From positions 1-50,715 of the forward strand of contig JAPOQU010000008.1 in the NCBI GenBank assembly GCA_026710545.1: a DNA stretch of 50,715 nucleotides, written 5' to 3'. The notes beneath the pieces were generated by a model that worked only from the letters and a program-made list of their open reading frames with translations, ran no database searches and was not told the DNA's origin. The translations under genes were made by a program, and so were the position numbers. This DNA comes from Gammaproteobacteria bacterium (lineage in GTDB: Bacteria > Pseudomonadota > Gammaproteobacteria > Eutrophobiales > Eutrophobiaceae). The first letter of the stretch is position 1, and every line of letters starts with the position of its first letter. This document shows, one piece after another, positions 17,698-26,723 of this stretch.

Positions 17698-18702
17698 TCA
17701 GTCGTGAACTTTTTTATGATTATTTTGCTTATTGGTATTGATGATAAGAGTTAAAACGATAATAGCAATACCGGCAACTGCTGTTCCGATTGCTAAAGCG
17801 TTATGATCAACGTCGCTTTCCAGAAAATAGGTAATCGCGCCTGCTATCACAGTGATTGAACCTATTATAACACCTGCTATTTTATTGAATTTTTTACTGA
17901 ATAAGTTTTCTACTTTTTCCATAAGATTTTGCTGTCCTTCCTGAATTTTTTCAGTGAGTATTTTAGTTTCCGTATCTATTTTATCGCTGAGATGGTCGAT
18001 TTCTCTTTTTAAAATGCCGAAATCTTTCGATACTGTTTCCAGGTTGCCATGTAATTCGACCAACTCAGTACTGATGTAATTGAAGGGATAACCGGCTTCT
18101 TGTAGCTGTTGAGCCGGATTAGATTTGTCGAGCCTGGACTTTACTTTTTTATTCTCGGGGATTTGTGCAGGAATACGTCGGGAAGAACGTTTAATACCTT
18201 CACTTTCTTGATATGCATCCCGCTCCCGTTCTCCATAGGATTTGTCTGGTTTTTCGTCCCCTTCAAGCAGTTCCAAGGTTAATTTATAGATGGGTTCTCC
18301 GTAACTGAGTGTCAGATCTTTTGTTGAACCATTGCGTAGCCGCCAGTTAAGATTTCCAACATAGCCAGAGTCTACTTTTGTGGAGACCTGAGAAATACCT
18401 TCTCTCATCATCGTTGTCGTGGGCGTAACCCAACCCATTAACATGCAATCAGGAAAGTGTTGCTGGACAGTTACTTCAGAGAAATCGACCTTTTCATAGC
18501 TTGAAATAATAACATTCTCACCTGGCCTGACGACTAAGAACTGTTCAGGTTCCAGCTTGAATTCCTCGTCGGTAGAATGAAAGTAAACATGCCTGCCTAA
18601 TCGAAGTTCAATGCCATTAGGATTAAAGCAGTTTTCATCGGCATCTACCAGGACACTACCGATTAATTCACGGATATTCCGGTCTGGAATTAACTTTGAC
18701 AC
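17698..18702 (-). CDS. dCTP deaminase/dUTPase-fold domain fused to coiled coil and two membrane helices
   Basis: A 334-aa protein not recognised as a named family. Residues 1-180 align by eye with dCTP deaminase: NGIELRLG (motif I region), R100 in a degenerate RSSxxR segment, KVDSGYVGNL at 109-118 (motif III, Asp111), and a C-terminal tail YGERERDAYQ. The catalytic Glu (LEF in E. coli Dcd) is Arg here and the first Arg-Ser pair is Thr, so activity is doubtful and nucleotide binding more likely. Residues 210-270 form a charged coiled coil, and 275-294 and 301-322 are membrane helices, so the head faces the cytosol. GTG start after AAGGAA. The gene is much more AT-rich than its neighbours and stands alone between repeats, suggesting transfer. 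A nucleotide-sensing defence role is inference. Confidence 0.7.
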   Translation of the reverse strand: MSKLIPDRNIRELIGSVLVDADENCFNPNGIELRLGRHVYFHSTDEEFKLEPEQFLVVRPGENVIISSYEKVDFSEVTVQQHFPDCMLMGWVTPTTTMMREGISQVSTKVDSGYVGNLNWRLRNGSTKDLTLSYGEPIYKLTLELLEGDEKPDKSYGERERDAYQESEGIKRSSRRIPAQIPENKKVKSRLDKSNPAQQLQEAGYPFNYISTELVELHGNLETVSKDFGILKREIDHLSDKIDTETKILTEKIQEGQQNLMEKVENLFSKKFNKIAGVIIGSITVIAGAITYFLESDVDHNALAIGTAVAGIAIIVLTLIINTNKQNNHKKVHD

Positions 18703-19049
18703 TTTCGTTCCTTACTTTCCATTGTCATTATTTCATTGAGATACAGCTAAAAAACGACTGGCAGGCCGTTTTACTGACGTGTCTTCTCAAATAGCATATT
18801 ATCATGGATTATTGTTGTTGTAAGCCGGGGACGAACAGGATTCTTTACCATTTTGCGCAAGATTTTACTTGTAAGGGCCTGACAACTTGTCCGGTTTTTT
18901 TAGTATCACTTCAAAATTTCAGGGAAAAATTCCGGGGTCAGAGTAAAAACCCGCGAGATGCAGGGTAATAATGTACATTTCGAAGGGTTTTTACTCTGCC
19001 CCCACCTGTCTGACCGAAGTTAGCGGGAACCGCTGTCATACCATCTACA
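18703..19049. other. Non-coding spacer with REPIN-like element
   Basis: 347 bp without a gene. It begins with AT-rich sequence upstream of the dCTP-deaminase-like gene, which must include its promoter, and contains a family A inverted-repeat element at 18934-19003. Nothing else is recognised. Confidence 0.6.
18934..19003. repeat. REPIN-like element, family A
   Basis: Arms with GGGGTCAGAGTAAAAACCC and the near-complement GGGTTTTTACTCTGCCCCC enclose a spacer. The right half (acatttcgaagggtttttac) closely matches that of the element at 49157-49224, 30 kb away, so the two derive from one ancestor. Confidence 0.82.
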
Positions 19050-21134
19050 TCATACCGACTTCCTGATAACAAGGGCATCGAGGCCGACGCAACCATGTTC
19101 CAAAACCCTGACAGGGTTGATATCCACTTCCTTTACCAGGTCCGCAAACTCGACCGCGATGACTGAGAGGATGGCGGCGGCTTCACAGAAGGCAGGGATG
19201 TCCACGGGCGGGTTGCCGCGCATGCCGTCCAGCAGTTTTCTCATTTTCAGCCGGTCCAGGCAGCGCAACGCCGTGCCGACGTCGAACGGCGGCGCGACAG
19301 TAATAACGTCCCGTAACAACTCAGCGTGTACACCGCCGATGCCCATGACGATCATCGGTCCGAATTGATCGTCGGTGACAAGACCCAGGATCATTTCAAC
19401 ACCAGGGTCATCGTGCATGGGTGCAACTACGACCCGGTTGCCCAGACGCCCGGATAAATCGTTATAAACACGCAGCAGCTCCTGCCCATCACCTATGTTC
19501 AACCTGACCCCTTCCACTTCCGACTTGTGACGTATATCCGGCATCGCAGTCTTCATCACGGCCGGGTAGCTTAACTCCGGCGCCAGGCGTGCCAGTTCGT
19601 CTTCATTATTTACCGGCCACACCTTAACCATGGGAATGCCGCAGTCACGCAATAACCGGTTGGCCTCGATTTCATCGACAACGTCATTGTCGGCCAACCG
19701 GGTGCGCCACCTTGTCAAAACCGGCCGGGGCAGGCCCGGCGACCGTACGGCAGGGCGCGCAAGGAAGTCCCGGTAGCCCAGCAGACAATTCGCGCCGGTC
19801 AGGAAGGGAGCGATGCCGTCCAGGACCGGGAACCCGGCGCGGGTTGCTTCTATGATTCTGGGATCTTCTCCGGTTCCCTGCCAGTTGGAAACCAGGAAAA
19901 CCGGCTTGCCGGAGGCCGCGTGACCCCTGCGGAGATGGCGGATGTATTCGGGATAGATGCGGCCGTGGGCGGCCCGGTCGTGCACGACCGCACCAAGGGC
20001 CGCAGTGTCATCTTTCAACAGGGCGGCGAAACAGCCCTCCAGCCTGTCTTCGTAATCGGGGCCGCCTGCGCTCCAGACGTCCAGGGGGTTGACCGCGGGC
20101 AAGCCGGGGTCCAGCAAGGTATCCAGTGTTTTCCGGGTCCCGGCGGAAATATCGGCCAGGGGCGCGCCCAGCCTGGCGGCCATATCGATAAACAACTGCC
20201 GCTCGCCGCCGGAGTCATGGATAGTGACGATACCTCCAGGACCGACGGGATGGGGCTGCGCGAACATGATCAATGCCGTCGCCAGTTGCTCCATGTCATC
20301 AACGCGCTGCACTCCATAGCGGTCAAAAACGGCATCATACGCGGCATCGCTCCCGGCCAGGGCGCCGGAATGGGACACGGCCAGTTGCGCCGCCAGTCCG
20401 GTACGTCCGACTTTAATGACGACGATGGGTATCTTGCGCGTAGCGGCCTTCCTGAACGCCGCGATCAGTTTCTCCGGGTAACGGCTGGTTTCCAGGAACA
20501 GGCCGATGACCCGGGTCTCAGGCTGCTCCAGCGCGTAATCGAGATAATCCTCCGCAGTGACGGTCAACTCCAGGCCTGTGGAGACCGCAAAGTTGAAATC
20601 AATACGTTCGTCCGGGTCCACGATGCCGGACATGCCGGCCCCGGACTGGCTGATGAGGGCGACGTTGCCGGGTTTACGGTGGGAACGTGTCGGAAAACCA
20701 CCGACCCAGACGTTATGGGCAAAATTGTAAAAACCCATACTGTTGGCGCCGACAACCAGCAGACCTGCCTGCTTTGCCTTGTCCCGGACTCTGTGCATGA
20801 GCGGCGGTTCCGAATCATTCTCCAGCACCAGGGAAGAGAAAATCATGGCTGCCTTGACCCCGCAGGCGATTGCCTCGTCCAGCGCGGCTTCCAGGCGCTG
20901 GTCACTGACTGCGAATATCACGTGCTGGACGGGCTGAGGCAAAGCAGTCAACGATGGATAACAGCGTACGCCCTCAATCTCCTGATAACCGGGATTGACG
21001 GCATAAAGCGCGCCCGGGTATTCCCCCCGCAGCAGGTTTTTCAGCACCGTGTTGCCCACCGCGTTTACGCGCACGGTGGCGCCTACAACAGCGACCGTAT
21101 CCGGGCGCACCAGTGGATCAAGATAGTGCGGCAT
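19050..21134 (-). CDS. Acyl-CoA synthetase, ADP-forming (acetyl-CoA synthetase family)
   Basis: A 694-aa fusion of the alpha and beta parts of NDP-forming acyl-CoA synthetase: CoA-binding Rossmann domain (VAVVGATVRVNAVGN), succinyl-CoA-synthetase-like domains with the phosphorylated His in SHSGALAGSD, then the ATP-grasp part (EANRLLRDCGIP, VMKTAMPDIRHKSEVEGV). It interconverts acyl-CoA and carboxylate while making ATP or ADP. It follows parB on the same strand after about 95 bp that include two repeat fragments, so it is probably transcribed separately. In this genome it could salvage or activate acids released by the nearby catabolic genes. Confidence 0.9.
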   Translation of the reverse strand: MPHYLDPLVRPDTVAVVGATVRVNAVGNTVLKNLLRGEYPGALYAVNPGYQEIEGVRCYPSLTALPQPVQHVIFAVSDQRLEAALDEAIACGVKAAMIFSSLVLENDSEPPLMHRVRDKAKQAGLLVVGANSMGFYNFAHNVWVGGFPTRSHRKPGNVALISQSGAGMSGIVDPDERIDFNFAVSTGLELTVTAEDYLDYALEQPETRVIGLFLETSRYPEKLIAAFRKAATRKIPIVVIKVGRTGLAAQLAVSHSGALAGSDAAYDAVFDRYGVQRVDDMEQLATALIMFAQPHPVGPGGIVTIHDSGGERQLFIDMAARLGAPLADISAGTRKTLDTLLDPGLPAVNPLDVWSAGGPDYEDRLEGCFAALLKDDTAALGAVVHDRAAHGRIYPEYIRHLRRGHAASGKPVFLVSNWQGTGEDPRIIEATRAGFPVLDGIAPFLTGANCLLGYRDFLARPAVRSPGLPRPVLTRWRTRLADNDVVDEIEANRLLRDCGIPMVKVWPVNNEDELARLAPELSYPAVMKTAMPDIRHKSEVEGVRLNIGDGQELLRVYNDLSGRLGNRVVVAPMHDDPGVEMILGLVTDDQFGPMIVMGIGGVHAELLRDVITVAPPFDVGTALRCLDRLKMRKLLDGMRGNPPVDIPAFCEAAAILSVIAVEFADLVKEVDINPVRVLEHGCVGLDALVIRKSV

Positions 21135-21166
21135 TTACCGTGCGGATCAAGGAGTCAGCATTCACA

Positions 21167-21230
21167 GGGGACGGAATTTAATTCCGTCCCCGGCCCGCAC
21201 GGCATGTGCAATGTGCGACCTGACCCCATT
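21167..21230. repeat. REP-like palindrome (family C) plus partial family B arm
   Basis: At 21167-21191 the arms GGGGACGGAATT and complement flank a single T. Immediately after, 21207-21230 carries ATGTGCAATGTGCGACCTGA, a diverged solo arm of the family B element seen complete at 16243-16348. The pair lies between the acyl-CoA synthetase start and the parB stop. Confidence 0.82.
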
Positions 21231-22102
21231 TACTTTCGGATCTTGTCCAGGATGCCGTCCAGTTGATCCAGGGAATCGTAAACGATGCGTAGCATACCTT
21301 TACCCTGCTTTCTCTGTTGTATGGTAACGGCTGCCCCCAGTTGTTCGGACAACTCGGTCTCCAGCAGCCTGACGTCGGGGTCAACCTGGCCCTGCCGGGG
21401 TTTCAGTACGGTCTTCGCTTTCTGCAGGCGGCGCGCCAGTGACTCGGCGCCCCGTACCGACAAACCTGACTTGATGATTTGCTGCGCCGCCCATTTCTGT
21501 TGTTGCTCGCTCAGGGTCAGCAGGGCGCGGGCGTGACCCATCTCCAGTTGCCGGCTTTCCAGTAAGCGTTTCACATCATCACACAACTCCAGCAGGCGCA
21601 ACATGTTGGTCACCGCGGAGCGCGAGCGCCCCACTGACCCGGCGATGTCATCATGGGTCATATCGAATTCCTCCGCCAGGCGCGCCAGGCCGCGCGCCTG
21701 CTCCAGCGGATTGAGGTCTTCCCTCTGGATATTCTCTATGAGCGCGATACACATTGCGGTTTGATCGTCCAGTTCTCTCACCACCGCGGGGATCTCGTGC
21801 AATCCTGCAAGCTGTGCCGCGCGCCAGCGCCGTTCGCCGGCAATGATCTCAAATTTTCCTGAATCATCCAGCGGCCTGACCATGACCGGCTGGAGTACGC
21901 CCTGCGCCTTGATGGACTCCGCCAGTTCCTGCAGGGCCTCCTTGTCAAAGTCCGTGCGCGGCTGGTTGGCGCCCCGTTGCAATAATTCGACCGGCAGGGT
22001 ACGCAATTCCTCTGCGCGATCGTCCACCGCGCTGTCGGTTACGGAGACGGGACCCAATAAAGCCTCCAGTCCCCTGCCCAATCCTCGTTTTCTTGTGCTC
22101 AT
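21230..22102 (-). CDS. parB: Chromosome-partitioning protein ParB
   Basis: A 290-aa ParB/Spo0J CTPase and DNA-binding protein. The N-terminus RKRGLGRGLEALLG is the ParA-interacting tail, followed by the ParB/sulfiredoxin-like domain with GERRWRAAQLAGL (box II) and IENIQREDLNP (box III), then a helix-turn-helix (DIAGSVGRSRSAVTNMLRLL) and a C-terminal dimerisation segment. It binds parS near the origin to drive segregation with ParA. It lies 126 bp downstream of parA, the gap being occupied by a REPIN-like element. No parS site was recognised in the window. Confidence 0.97.
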   Translation of the reverse strand: MSTRKRGLGRGLEALLGPVSVTDSAVDDRAEELRTLPVELLQRGANQPRTDFDKEALQELAESIKAQGVLQPVMVRPLDDSGKFEIIAGERRWRAAQLAGLHEIPAVVRELDDQTAMCIALIENIQREDLNPLEQARGLARLAEEFDMTHDDIAGSVGRSRSAVTNMLRLLELCDDVKRLLESRQLEMGHARALLTLSEQQQKWAAQQIIKSGLSVRGAESLARRLQKAKTVLKPRQGQVDPDVRLLETELSEQLGAAVTIQQRKQGKGMLRIVYDSLDQLDGILDKIRK

Positions 22103-22140
22103 TTCTATTTTCCTGAAATTGCAGATTTGGGATGATATTT

Positions 22141-22214
22141 GGGGTCAGAGTAAAAACTCATGATAGGTCTTACTATATCTAAACAGGCCTAACTTGAGTT
22201 TTTACTCTGACCCC
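22141..22214. repeat. REPIN-like element between parA and parB, family A
   Basis: Perfect 20-bp arms, GGGGTCAGAGTAAAAACTCA and its complement (22195-22214), enclose an AT-rich 34-bp spacer. The element fills most of the 125-bp gap between parA and parB and would form a stable hairpin in the shared transcript. Confidence 0.88.
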
Positions 22215-22227
22215 AAATATTCGCGCA

Positions 22228-23022
22228 CTATGCGGCCTGTTTCTCCCGGGTTATCATTTCACCCGCGAGGTTGAGATATGCAACCGCGCCGCGGGAAGTC
22301 CTGTCATATTTTATAACAGGCAGACCATGACTTGGAGCTTCCGCCAGGCGTACGTTGCGCGGGATGACCGTCTTGTATACCTTGTCGCCGAAGTGTTCCA
22401 GCAATTGTTCCGACACCTGGCTGGACAGGTTGTTGCGGGCGTCATACATGGTGCGCAACAGACCTCCGATCTGCAGTTGCGGATTATAATACCTGCGTAT
22501 GTTCTCAATGGTCTCCAGCAGTGCCGTCAAACCCTCCAGTGCATAGTATTCACATTGAATCGGGATAATCACGGTATCGGCGGCGACCAGGGCGTTCACC
22601 GTTAACATGTTCAATGAGGGCGGGCAGTCGATGAAAATATACTGGTAACGGGAGCGCACCGGCTTTATCGCATTTCTCAGACGGTCCCCGCGCACTTTCT
22701 CCTGCAACAGGGCCACTTCGGCGCCGGTCAGGTCCGAGTTGCCGGGCGCCAGGTCGTAGCCGCACAGCGGCGCCTCCACCAGTATGTCCGACAGTTTCTT
22801 GTTTCCTGCCAGCACGTCATAACCTGTATATTCCAGCCCGGTTTTATCGATGCCGCTGCCCATGGTGGCATTTCCCTGGGGGTCGAGGTCGATGAGCAAC
22901 ACCTTGCGCTTTGCAGAGGCCAGGGACGCGGCGAGGTTTACGCTGGTCGTGGTCTTCCCCACACCGCCCTTCTGGTTCGTGACTGCCATGATCCTGGCAT
23001 CTTTTTCGCTGAACTCATTCAT
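22228..23022 (-). CDS. parA: Chromosome-partitioning ATPase ParA (Soj)
   Basis: A 264-aa deviant-Walker ParA ATPase. The Walker A motif NQKGGVGKTTTSVNLA (Lys signature present) begins near residue 16, the switch motif is LLIDLDPQGN and the Walker B region IFIDCPPSLNML. The length is normal for chromosomal Soj. The ATG is 28 bp after the rsmG stop, the canonical rsmG-parA-parB order near the replication origin. It works with ParB on the nucleoid surface. Confidence 0.97.
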   Translation of the reverse strand: MNEFSEKDARIMAVTNQKGGVGKTTTSVNLAASLASAKRKVLLIDLDPQGNATMGSGIDKTGLEYTGYDVLAGNKKLSDILVEAPLCGYDLAPGNSDLTGAEVALLQEKVRGDRLRNAIKPVRSRYQYIFIDCPPSLNMLTVNALVAADTVIIPIQCEYYALEGLTALLETIENIRRYYNPQLQIGGLLRTMYDARNNLSSQVSEQLLEHFGDKVYKTVIPRNVRLAEAPSHGLPVIKYDRTSRGAVAYLNLAGEMITREKQAA

Positions 23023-23050
23023 TCACTGATTCGGGCCACGCCCTGTTTTT

Positions 23051-23680
23051 TTATCGCTCCATCAGCACCAGGCTTCTGTGCGCGTCGATACCGGGGACAT
23101 GCAATTCCTCCACCGTAATGGATATAACCCTGTCCGACACTTCCTGTATTTCCGTATCCTGCGCCCTGCCCTTCATTGCCAGCAAACGGGTTCCCGGCTG
23201 AAATAAATGCTCCACGGCGCGGTAATAAGCGGACAGGGAACCGAATGCCCTGGAAATAATGGATGAATAAGAAACGGAAGACAAGAATTTCTCTGCCCGG
23301 GAGTGGATGATCTCGACGTTCCCAGTCTTCATCTCGAACAGGAGCTGGCGCAGAAACCGCACCTTCTTGCCATTCGAATCCAGCAAGGTCCATTCCACGT
23401 CCGGCTGCGCCAGCGCCAGGATAAAACCGGGCAGGCCCGCGCCGGCGCCGACGTCAAGACAACGGTTGCCGCGGATATAAGGCAGCGCGGCAAGGCTGTC
23501 CAGCACGTGGGCGTGGATCATGCGTTGCTTATCGCGCACTCCTGTCAGGTTGTAGGCGCGGTTCCATTTGGCCAGCAGTTCAATGTACTGGAGATACGCC
23601 TCACAGGGGCAGGACTGCGGATCCAGGCCCAATTCCGCCAGGCCCTGGCGCAGGTGGCGGGTTAGTTGCTCTTGGCTCAA
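23051..23680 (-). CDS. rsmG: 16S rRNA (guanine527-N7)-methyltransferase RsmG
   Basis: A 209-aa class I SAM methyltransferase that modifies G527 of 16S rRNA. The motifs YNLTGVRD, the LDVGAGAGLPGFILAL SAM-binding loop and SRAFGSL are diagnostic. The likely start is TTG at 23680 (MSQEQLTRHL), since no ATG gives the expected N-terminus. A 25-bp palindrome ends up just 9 bp upstream of it, leaving no clear Shine-Dalgarno, which may lower translation or couple it to mnmG. Confidence 0.95.
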   Translation of the reverse strand: MSQEQLTRHLRQGLAELGLDPQSCPCEAYLQYIELLAKWNRAYNLTGVRDKQRMIHAHVLDSLAALPYIRGNRCLDVGAGAGLPGFILALAQPDVEWTLLDSNGKKVRFLRQLLFEMKTGNVEIIHSRAEKFLSSVSYSSIISRAFGSLSAYYRAVEHLFQPGTRLLAMKGRAQDTEIQEVSDRVISITVEELHVPGIDAHRSLVLMER

Positions 23681-23689
23681 TGGACAATA

Positions 23690-23714
23690 GGGGACGGAAT
23701 TGAATTCCGTCCCC
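23690..23714. repeat. REP-like palindrome between mnmG and rsmG, family C
   Basis: A 25-bp palindrome with half GGGGACGGAATT and a single central base. It begins 9 bp upstream of the rsmG TTG start and ends just beyond the mnmG stop. Nearly identical to 21167-21191. Confidence 0.85.
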
Positions 23715-23716
23715 TG

Positions 23717-25609
23717 TTACGAGGCGTTTTTAAGCAGGGAGCGATTCTTCAGGTACACCCGCAACAGGGACACGGCCGCGGGCGTCACTCCCGGGATGCG
23801 GGAGGCCTGGCCCAGGGTGTCCGGCCGTTGCGCCGAAAGTTTCTGCGCCACTTCCGCCGACAGGCCGGTTACCGAGAGAAAATCGACCTTCTCGGGAAAG
23901 CGGGCATCCTCATCCCTGCGGTTGCGGGCAATATCCTGTTCCTGGCGCTCAATATAGCCGTGGTACTTGGCCTGTACCTCGACCTGCCCGGCACCCGCCG
24001 GCGCCAGGCCGGCGTGCTCGAAACCGGGCAGGCGGGTCAGGTCCGCATAACCGATGCCGGGCCGGCGCAGGAGTTGCAGCAGGTTGACGTCCTTGTTTAT
24101 AGTCTGGCCGAGCGTCTCTTCGGCAACGTCGTCGGGCAGGGCGTCCGCGGCTATCCAGGTGGAGGCCAGGCGTTGTTGCTCTGCGTCGATGGCCGCGCGT
24201 TTTTCCTCGAATCTGCGCCACCTTTCGTCATCCACCAGCCCGAGCTCGCGGCCGACCCCGGTCAGGCGCAGGTCGGCATTGTCCTCCCGCAGCAACAGGC
24301 GGTATTCCGCGCGGCTGGTGAACATGCGGTAGGGTTCCGTGACGCCGCGGGTGGTCAGGTCGTCGATCAGCACGCCGATATAGGCCTGGTCTCGCCGGGG
24401 GCTCCAGGGTTCCCGTTGCCCCACCCTCAGGGCCGCATTGATGCCGGCCACGAGTCCCTGGCAGGCAGCCTCTTCATAGCCGGTGGTGCCGTTGATCTGG
24501 CCGGCGAAAAACAGGCCGGAGATGGACTTGGTCTCCAGCCAGGGGTACAGGTCGCGGGGGTCGAAATAATCGTACTCGATGGCATAACCTGGACGGGTAA
24601 TGCGGGCCTGCTCAAACCCCTTGATCGAGCGCACCAAGTCGTGTTGCACATCATAGGGCAGGCTGGTGGAGATGCCGTTGGGATAGACTTCCGTCGTGGT
24701 CAACCCTTCAGGTTCGATAAAGATCTGGTGCGAGGTCCGGTCGGCGAAGCGAACGACCTTGTCTTCGACGGAGGGGCAATAGCGCGGCCCGACACTGTCG
24801 ATCGCGCCGCTGTACATGGGCGAGCGGTCCAGGCCGGCGCGGATGATGTCATGGGTGCGCTCGTTGGTATGGGTGAGGTGGCAGGAAACCTGGCGCGGGT
24901 GTAGCGCCGCTGTCCCCGTGAACGAGAACACCGGCGCGGGATCATCCCCCGGCTGTTCAGTGAGGCGGCTGTAATCGATGCTGCGGCCGTCAAGCCGCGG
25001 CGGTGTGCCGGTCTTCAGGCGTCCGGTGCGGAACGGCAGGTCCCGCAGACGGCTTGCCAGGGTGTTTGCCGGCGGCTCTCCCGCGCGCCCGCCCTGGTAT
25101 CCGGTTTCGCCCACGTGGATCCTGCCGGCCAGGAACGTACCCACGGTCAAAACAACGCAGGGCGCCTGAAAGCGCAGGTCTGATTGCGTCACCACGCCTG
25201 TTACGCGGTCTCCCTCGATAACCAGGTCATCCACGGGCTGCTGGAACAGGTGCAGGTTTTCCGCGCCTTCCAACAGGGGACGGATGACTCCTTTATACAG
25301 GCTGCGATCAATCTGGGCCCGGGTGGCCCGCACTGCCGGGCCCTTGCGGGCGTTGAGGATACGGTACTGTATCCCGCTCCGGTCCGCGGCGCCAGCCATG
25401 ACCCCGCCCAGGGCATCTATCTCCTTCACCAGGTGACCCTTGCCGATGCCGCCGATGGCCGGATTGCACGACATCTGCCCCAGGGTATCGATACTGTGGG
25501 TCAACAACAGGGTACGCACACCCATGCGCGCGGCAGCCAGGGCAGCCTCGGTCCCGGCATGGCCGCCGCCTACGATAATGACCTGGTAATCCTGCGCATT
25601 GCCGTTCAT
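23717..25609 (-). CDS. mnmG: tRNA uridine-5-carboxymethylaminomethyl modification enzyme MnmG (GidA)
   Basis: A 630-aa FAD enzyme that with MnmE modifies wobble U34 of tRNAs. It has the FAD-binding [21 protein letters not shown] region at the N-terminus, GYCPS-like [10 protein letters not shown], the [21 protein letters not shown] region, and the C-terminal helical [12 protein letters not shown] region. It is the first gene of the mnmG-rsmG-parA-parB block. mnmE is not adjacent in the window; upstream is repeat-rich non-coding DNA and then an unrelated plus-strand gene. Confidence 0.97.
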   Translation of the reverse strand: MNGNAQDYQVIIVGGGHAGTEAALAAARMGVRTLLLTHSIDTLGQMSCNPAIGGIGKGHLVKEIDALGGVMAGAADRSGIQYRILNARKGPAVRATRAQIDRSLYKGVIRPLLEGAENLHLFQQPVDDLVIEGDRVTGVVTQSDLRFQAPCVVLTVGTFLAGRIHVGETGYQGGRAGEPPANTLASRLRDLPFRTGRLKTGTPPRLDGRSIDYSRLTEQPGDDPAPVFSFTGTAALHPRQVSCHLTHTNERTHDIIRAGLDRSPMYSGAIDSVGPRYCPSVEDKVVRFADRTSHQIFIEPEGLTTTEVYPNGISTSLPYDVQHDLVRSIKGFEQARITRPGYAIEYDYFDPRDLYPWLETKSISGLFFAGQINGTTGYEEAACQGLVAGINAALRVGQREPWSPRRDQAYIGVLIDDLTTRGVTEPYRMFTSRAEYRLLLREDNADLRLTGVGRELGLVDDERWRRFEEKRAAIDAEQQRLASTWIAADALPDDVAEETLGQTINKDVNLLQLLRRPGIGYADLTRLPGFEHAGLAPAGAGQVEVQAKYHGYIERQEQDIARNRRDEDARFPEKVDFLSVTGLSAEVAQKLSAQRPDTLGQASRIPGVTPAAVSLLRVYLKNRSLLKNAS

Positions 25610-25692
25610 CAGGACCGGAATTGTAGTAGAATTTACGCAAATTGACAGATCTTTATGGCACTTTCAGCCGTTCCCGCCAACCTCGCCCGGAT

Positions 25693-25763
25693 GGGTGGGC
25701 TCAGAGTAAAATCACCACCGGCTCTGCTGTTGCCGACGTTCTCGGCGATTTTACTCTTACCCC
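25693..25763. repeat. REPIN-like element, family A (reverse orientation)
   Basis: Arms TCAGAGTAAAATCACC and CGATTTTACTCTTACCCC enclose a spacer. Read on the minus strand, arms and spacer (including ggcaacagcagagccggtgg) are almost identical to the element at 33565-33626, showing a transposed copy in opposite orientation. Confidence 0.85.
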
Positions 25764-25796
25764 GAAATTCAGGTGCCCCTCCGGGACAGTTTTTCC

Positions 25797-25827
25797 ACTG
25801 GATTCCTGCCGGCGCGGGAATGACAGT
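25797..25827. repeat. Solo hairpin repeat arm, family D
   Basis: CCACTGGATTCCTGCCGG followed by CGCGGGAATGACAG forms a hairpin of the same type as the arms at 15314-15426. Confidence 0.65.
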
Positions 25828-25939
25828 AAGGATTATGACCACACTTTGAGTCAACCCCGTATCGCACCAGGCGCTTGCGGTCCGGGATATCCGGCATTAA
25901 ACTCTGACTCAATTTGTTTACAGGTTAAGGGCGACCGCA

Positions 25940-26719
25940 ATGATTGAAAAATATGGCTACGGGACGGATTACTACGGCTACCGGAAAAAATTTGCCGTGC
26001 TGGTGCCGTCAACCAACACGGCGGTTGAAACCGAATATCATAAGATGAAACCTGAAGGCATAGCGCTGGCAACGCGCGCCTGCGTTATTCCTGCGATACC
26101 GGTGAATAGCGATGCGGATTTTGTCCGGCTGGTGGAGTCGATCGGCGCGGTGACCGAACAGGGGCTGAGAGACTGCCTGAGCTGCTCCCCCGACCACGTG
26201 ATCTTCGGTTACTCTGCGGAAACCTTCTGGGACGGCAAGGAGCGCTCGGACCGTGAGTTTGCCAGGTACAACGCCATTGCCCGGGAAGTCGGCGGCTGCA
26301 ACATCACCTTCGGCGCCCAGGCGCTGCAGGACGCCTTGAGTTGCTACCCGAAAGCCCGGCGCCTGGGCGTGCTGACCCCGTATATGCCGGTGGGCGATCG
26401 GCAGGTAGTGAAGTTCCTCAGCGATATCGGTTACGAAGTCGTGCATATCAGGGGGCACCGTTCACCCGGGCCGGTGGAGATCGCCCACGAAGACTTTGCC
26501 AAAACCCGGCGTCTGGTCGATGAAATCAATAGCGCCGAGGTGGACCTGCTGTTGCAGGCCGGCACCAACCTTTATTTTGTGGATCTGGCCGCAAAACTGG
26601 AACAGGAACTGGGTAAACCGGTGCTGGCAATCAACGCGGTCACGTTCTGGCAGGCCTTGCGCAGCAACGGCATTCGGGACCGGATACAGGGGTTCGGTTC
26701 GCTGCTCAGCGAGCATTGA
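25940..26719 (+). CDS. Maleate isomerase / arylmalonate decarboxylase-family protein lacking catalytic cysteines
   Basis: A 259-aa member of the Asp/Glu racemase superfamily, closest in pattern to maleate cis-trans isomerase and arylmalonate decarboxylase. VPSTNTAVETEY (residues 22-33) matches the conserved PSxNxxxE motif, and GVLTPYMPVGD and the final GFGSLL fit. The family normally uses one or two Cys: the first (VACTS-like) is Tyr91 in FGYSAET and the second (SCTN-like) is Gly208 in QAGTN, so both are absent. It could use another base, be a decarboxylase variant or bind ligand only. It diverges from mnmG and converges on an MFS gene that may transport its substrate. Confidence 0.78.
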   Translation: MIEKYGYGTDYYGYRKKFAVLVPSTNTAVETEYHKMKPEGIALATRACVIPAIPVNSDADFVRLVESIGAVTEQGLRDCLSCSPDHVIFGYSAETFWDGKERSDREFARYNAIAREVGGCNITFGAQALQDALSCYPKARRLGVLTPYMPVGDRQVVKFLSDIGYEVVHIRGHRSPGPVEIAHEDFAKTRRLVDEINSAEVDLLLQAGTNLYFVDLAAKLEQELGKPVLAINAVTFWQALRSNGIRDRIQGFGSLLSEH

Positions 26720-26723
26720 GGGG

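Larger units (their letters stand above)
25610..25939. other. Repeat-rich spacer upstream of mnmG
   Basis: 330 bp between divergent mnmG and the racemase-family gene, without a credible gene. It holds a family A element (25693-25763) and a solo family D hairpin arm (25797-25827). The mnmG promoter must be near 25620-25690. No convincing DnaA-box cluster was seen, so it is not called as oriC. Confidence 0.6.

Noticed and set aside
23666-24904. Long open frames opposite real genes (also at 941-1636, 5345-6163, 9991-10983, 26496-27803, 32412-33461 and 42031-42960)
   Set aside because: They are antisense to clear protein families, have no recognisable motifs and no ribosome sites, as expected of GC-rich shadow frames.
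21230-25939. Replication origin or parS site near the gid-par block
   Set aside because: Such a site is expected by synteny, but no cluster of DnaA boxes or a parS-like 16-mer was recognised in the non-coding stretches.
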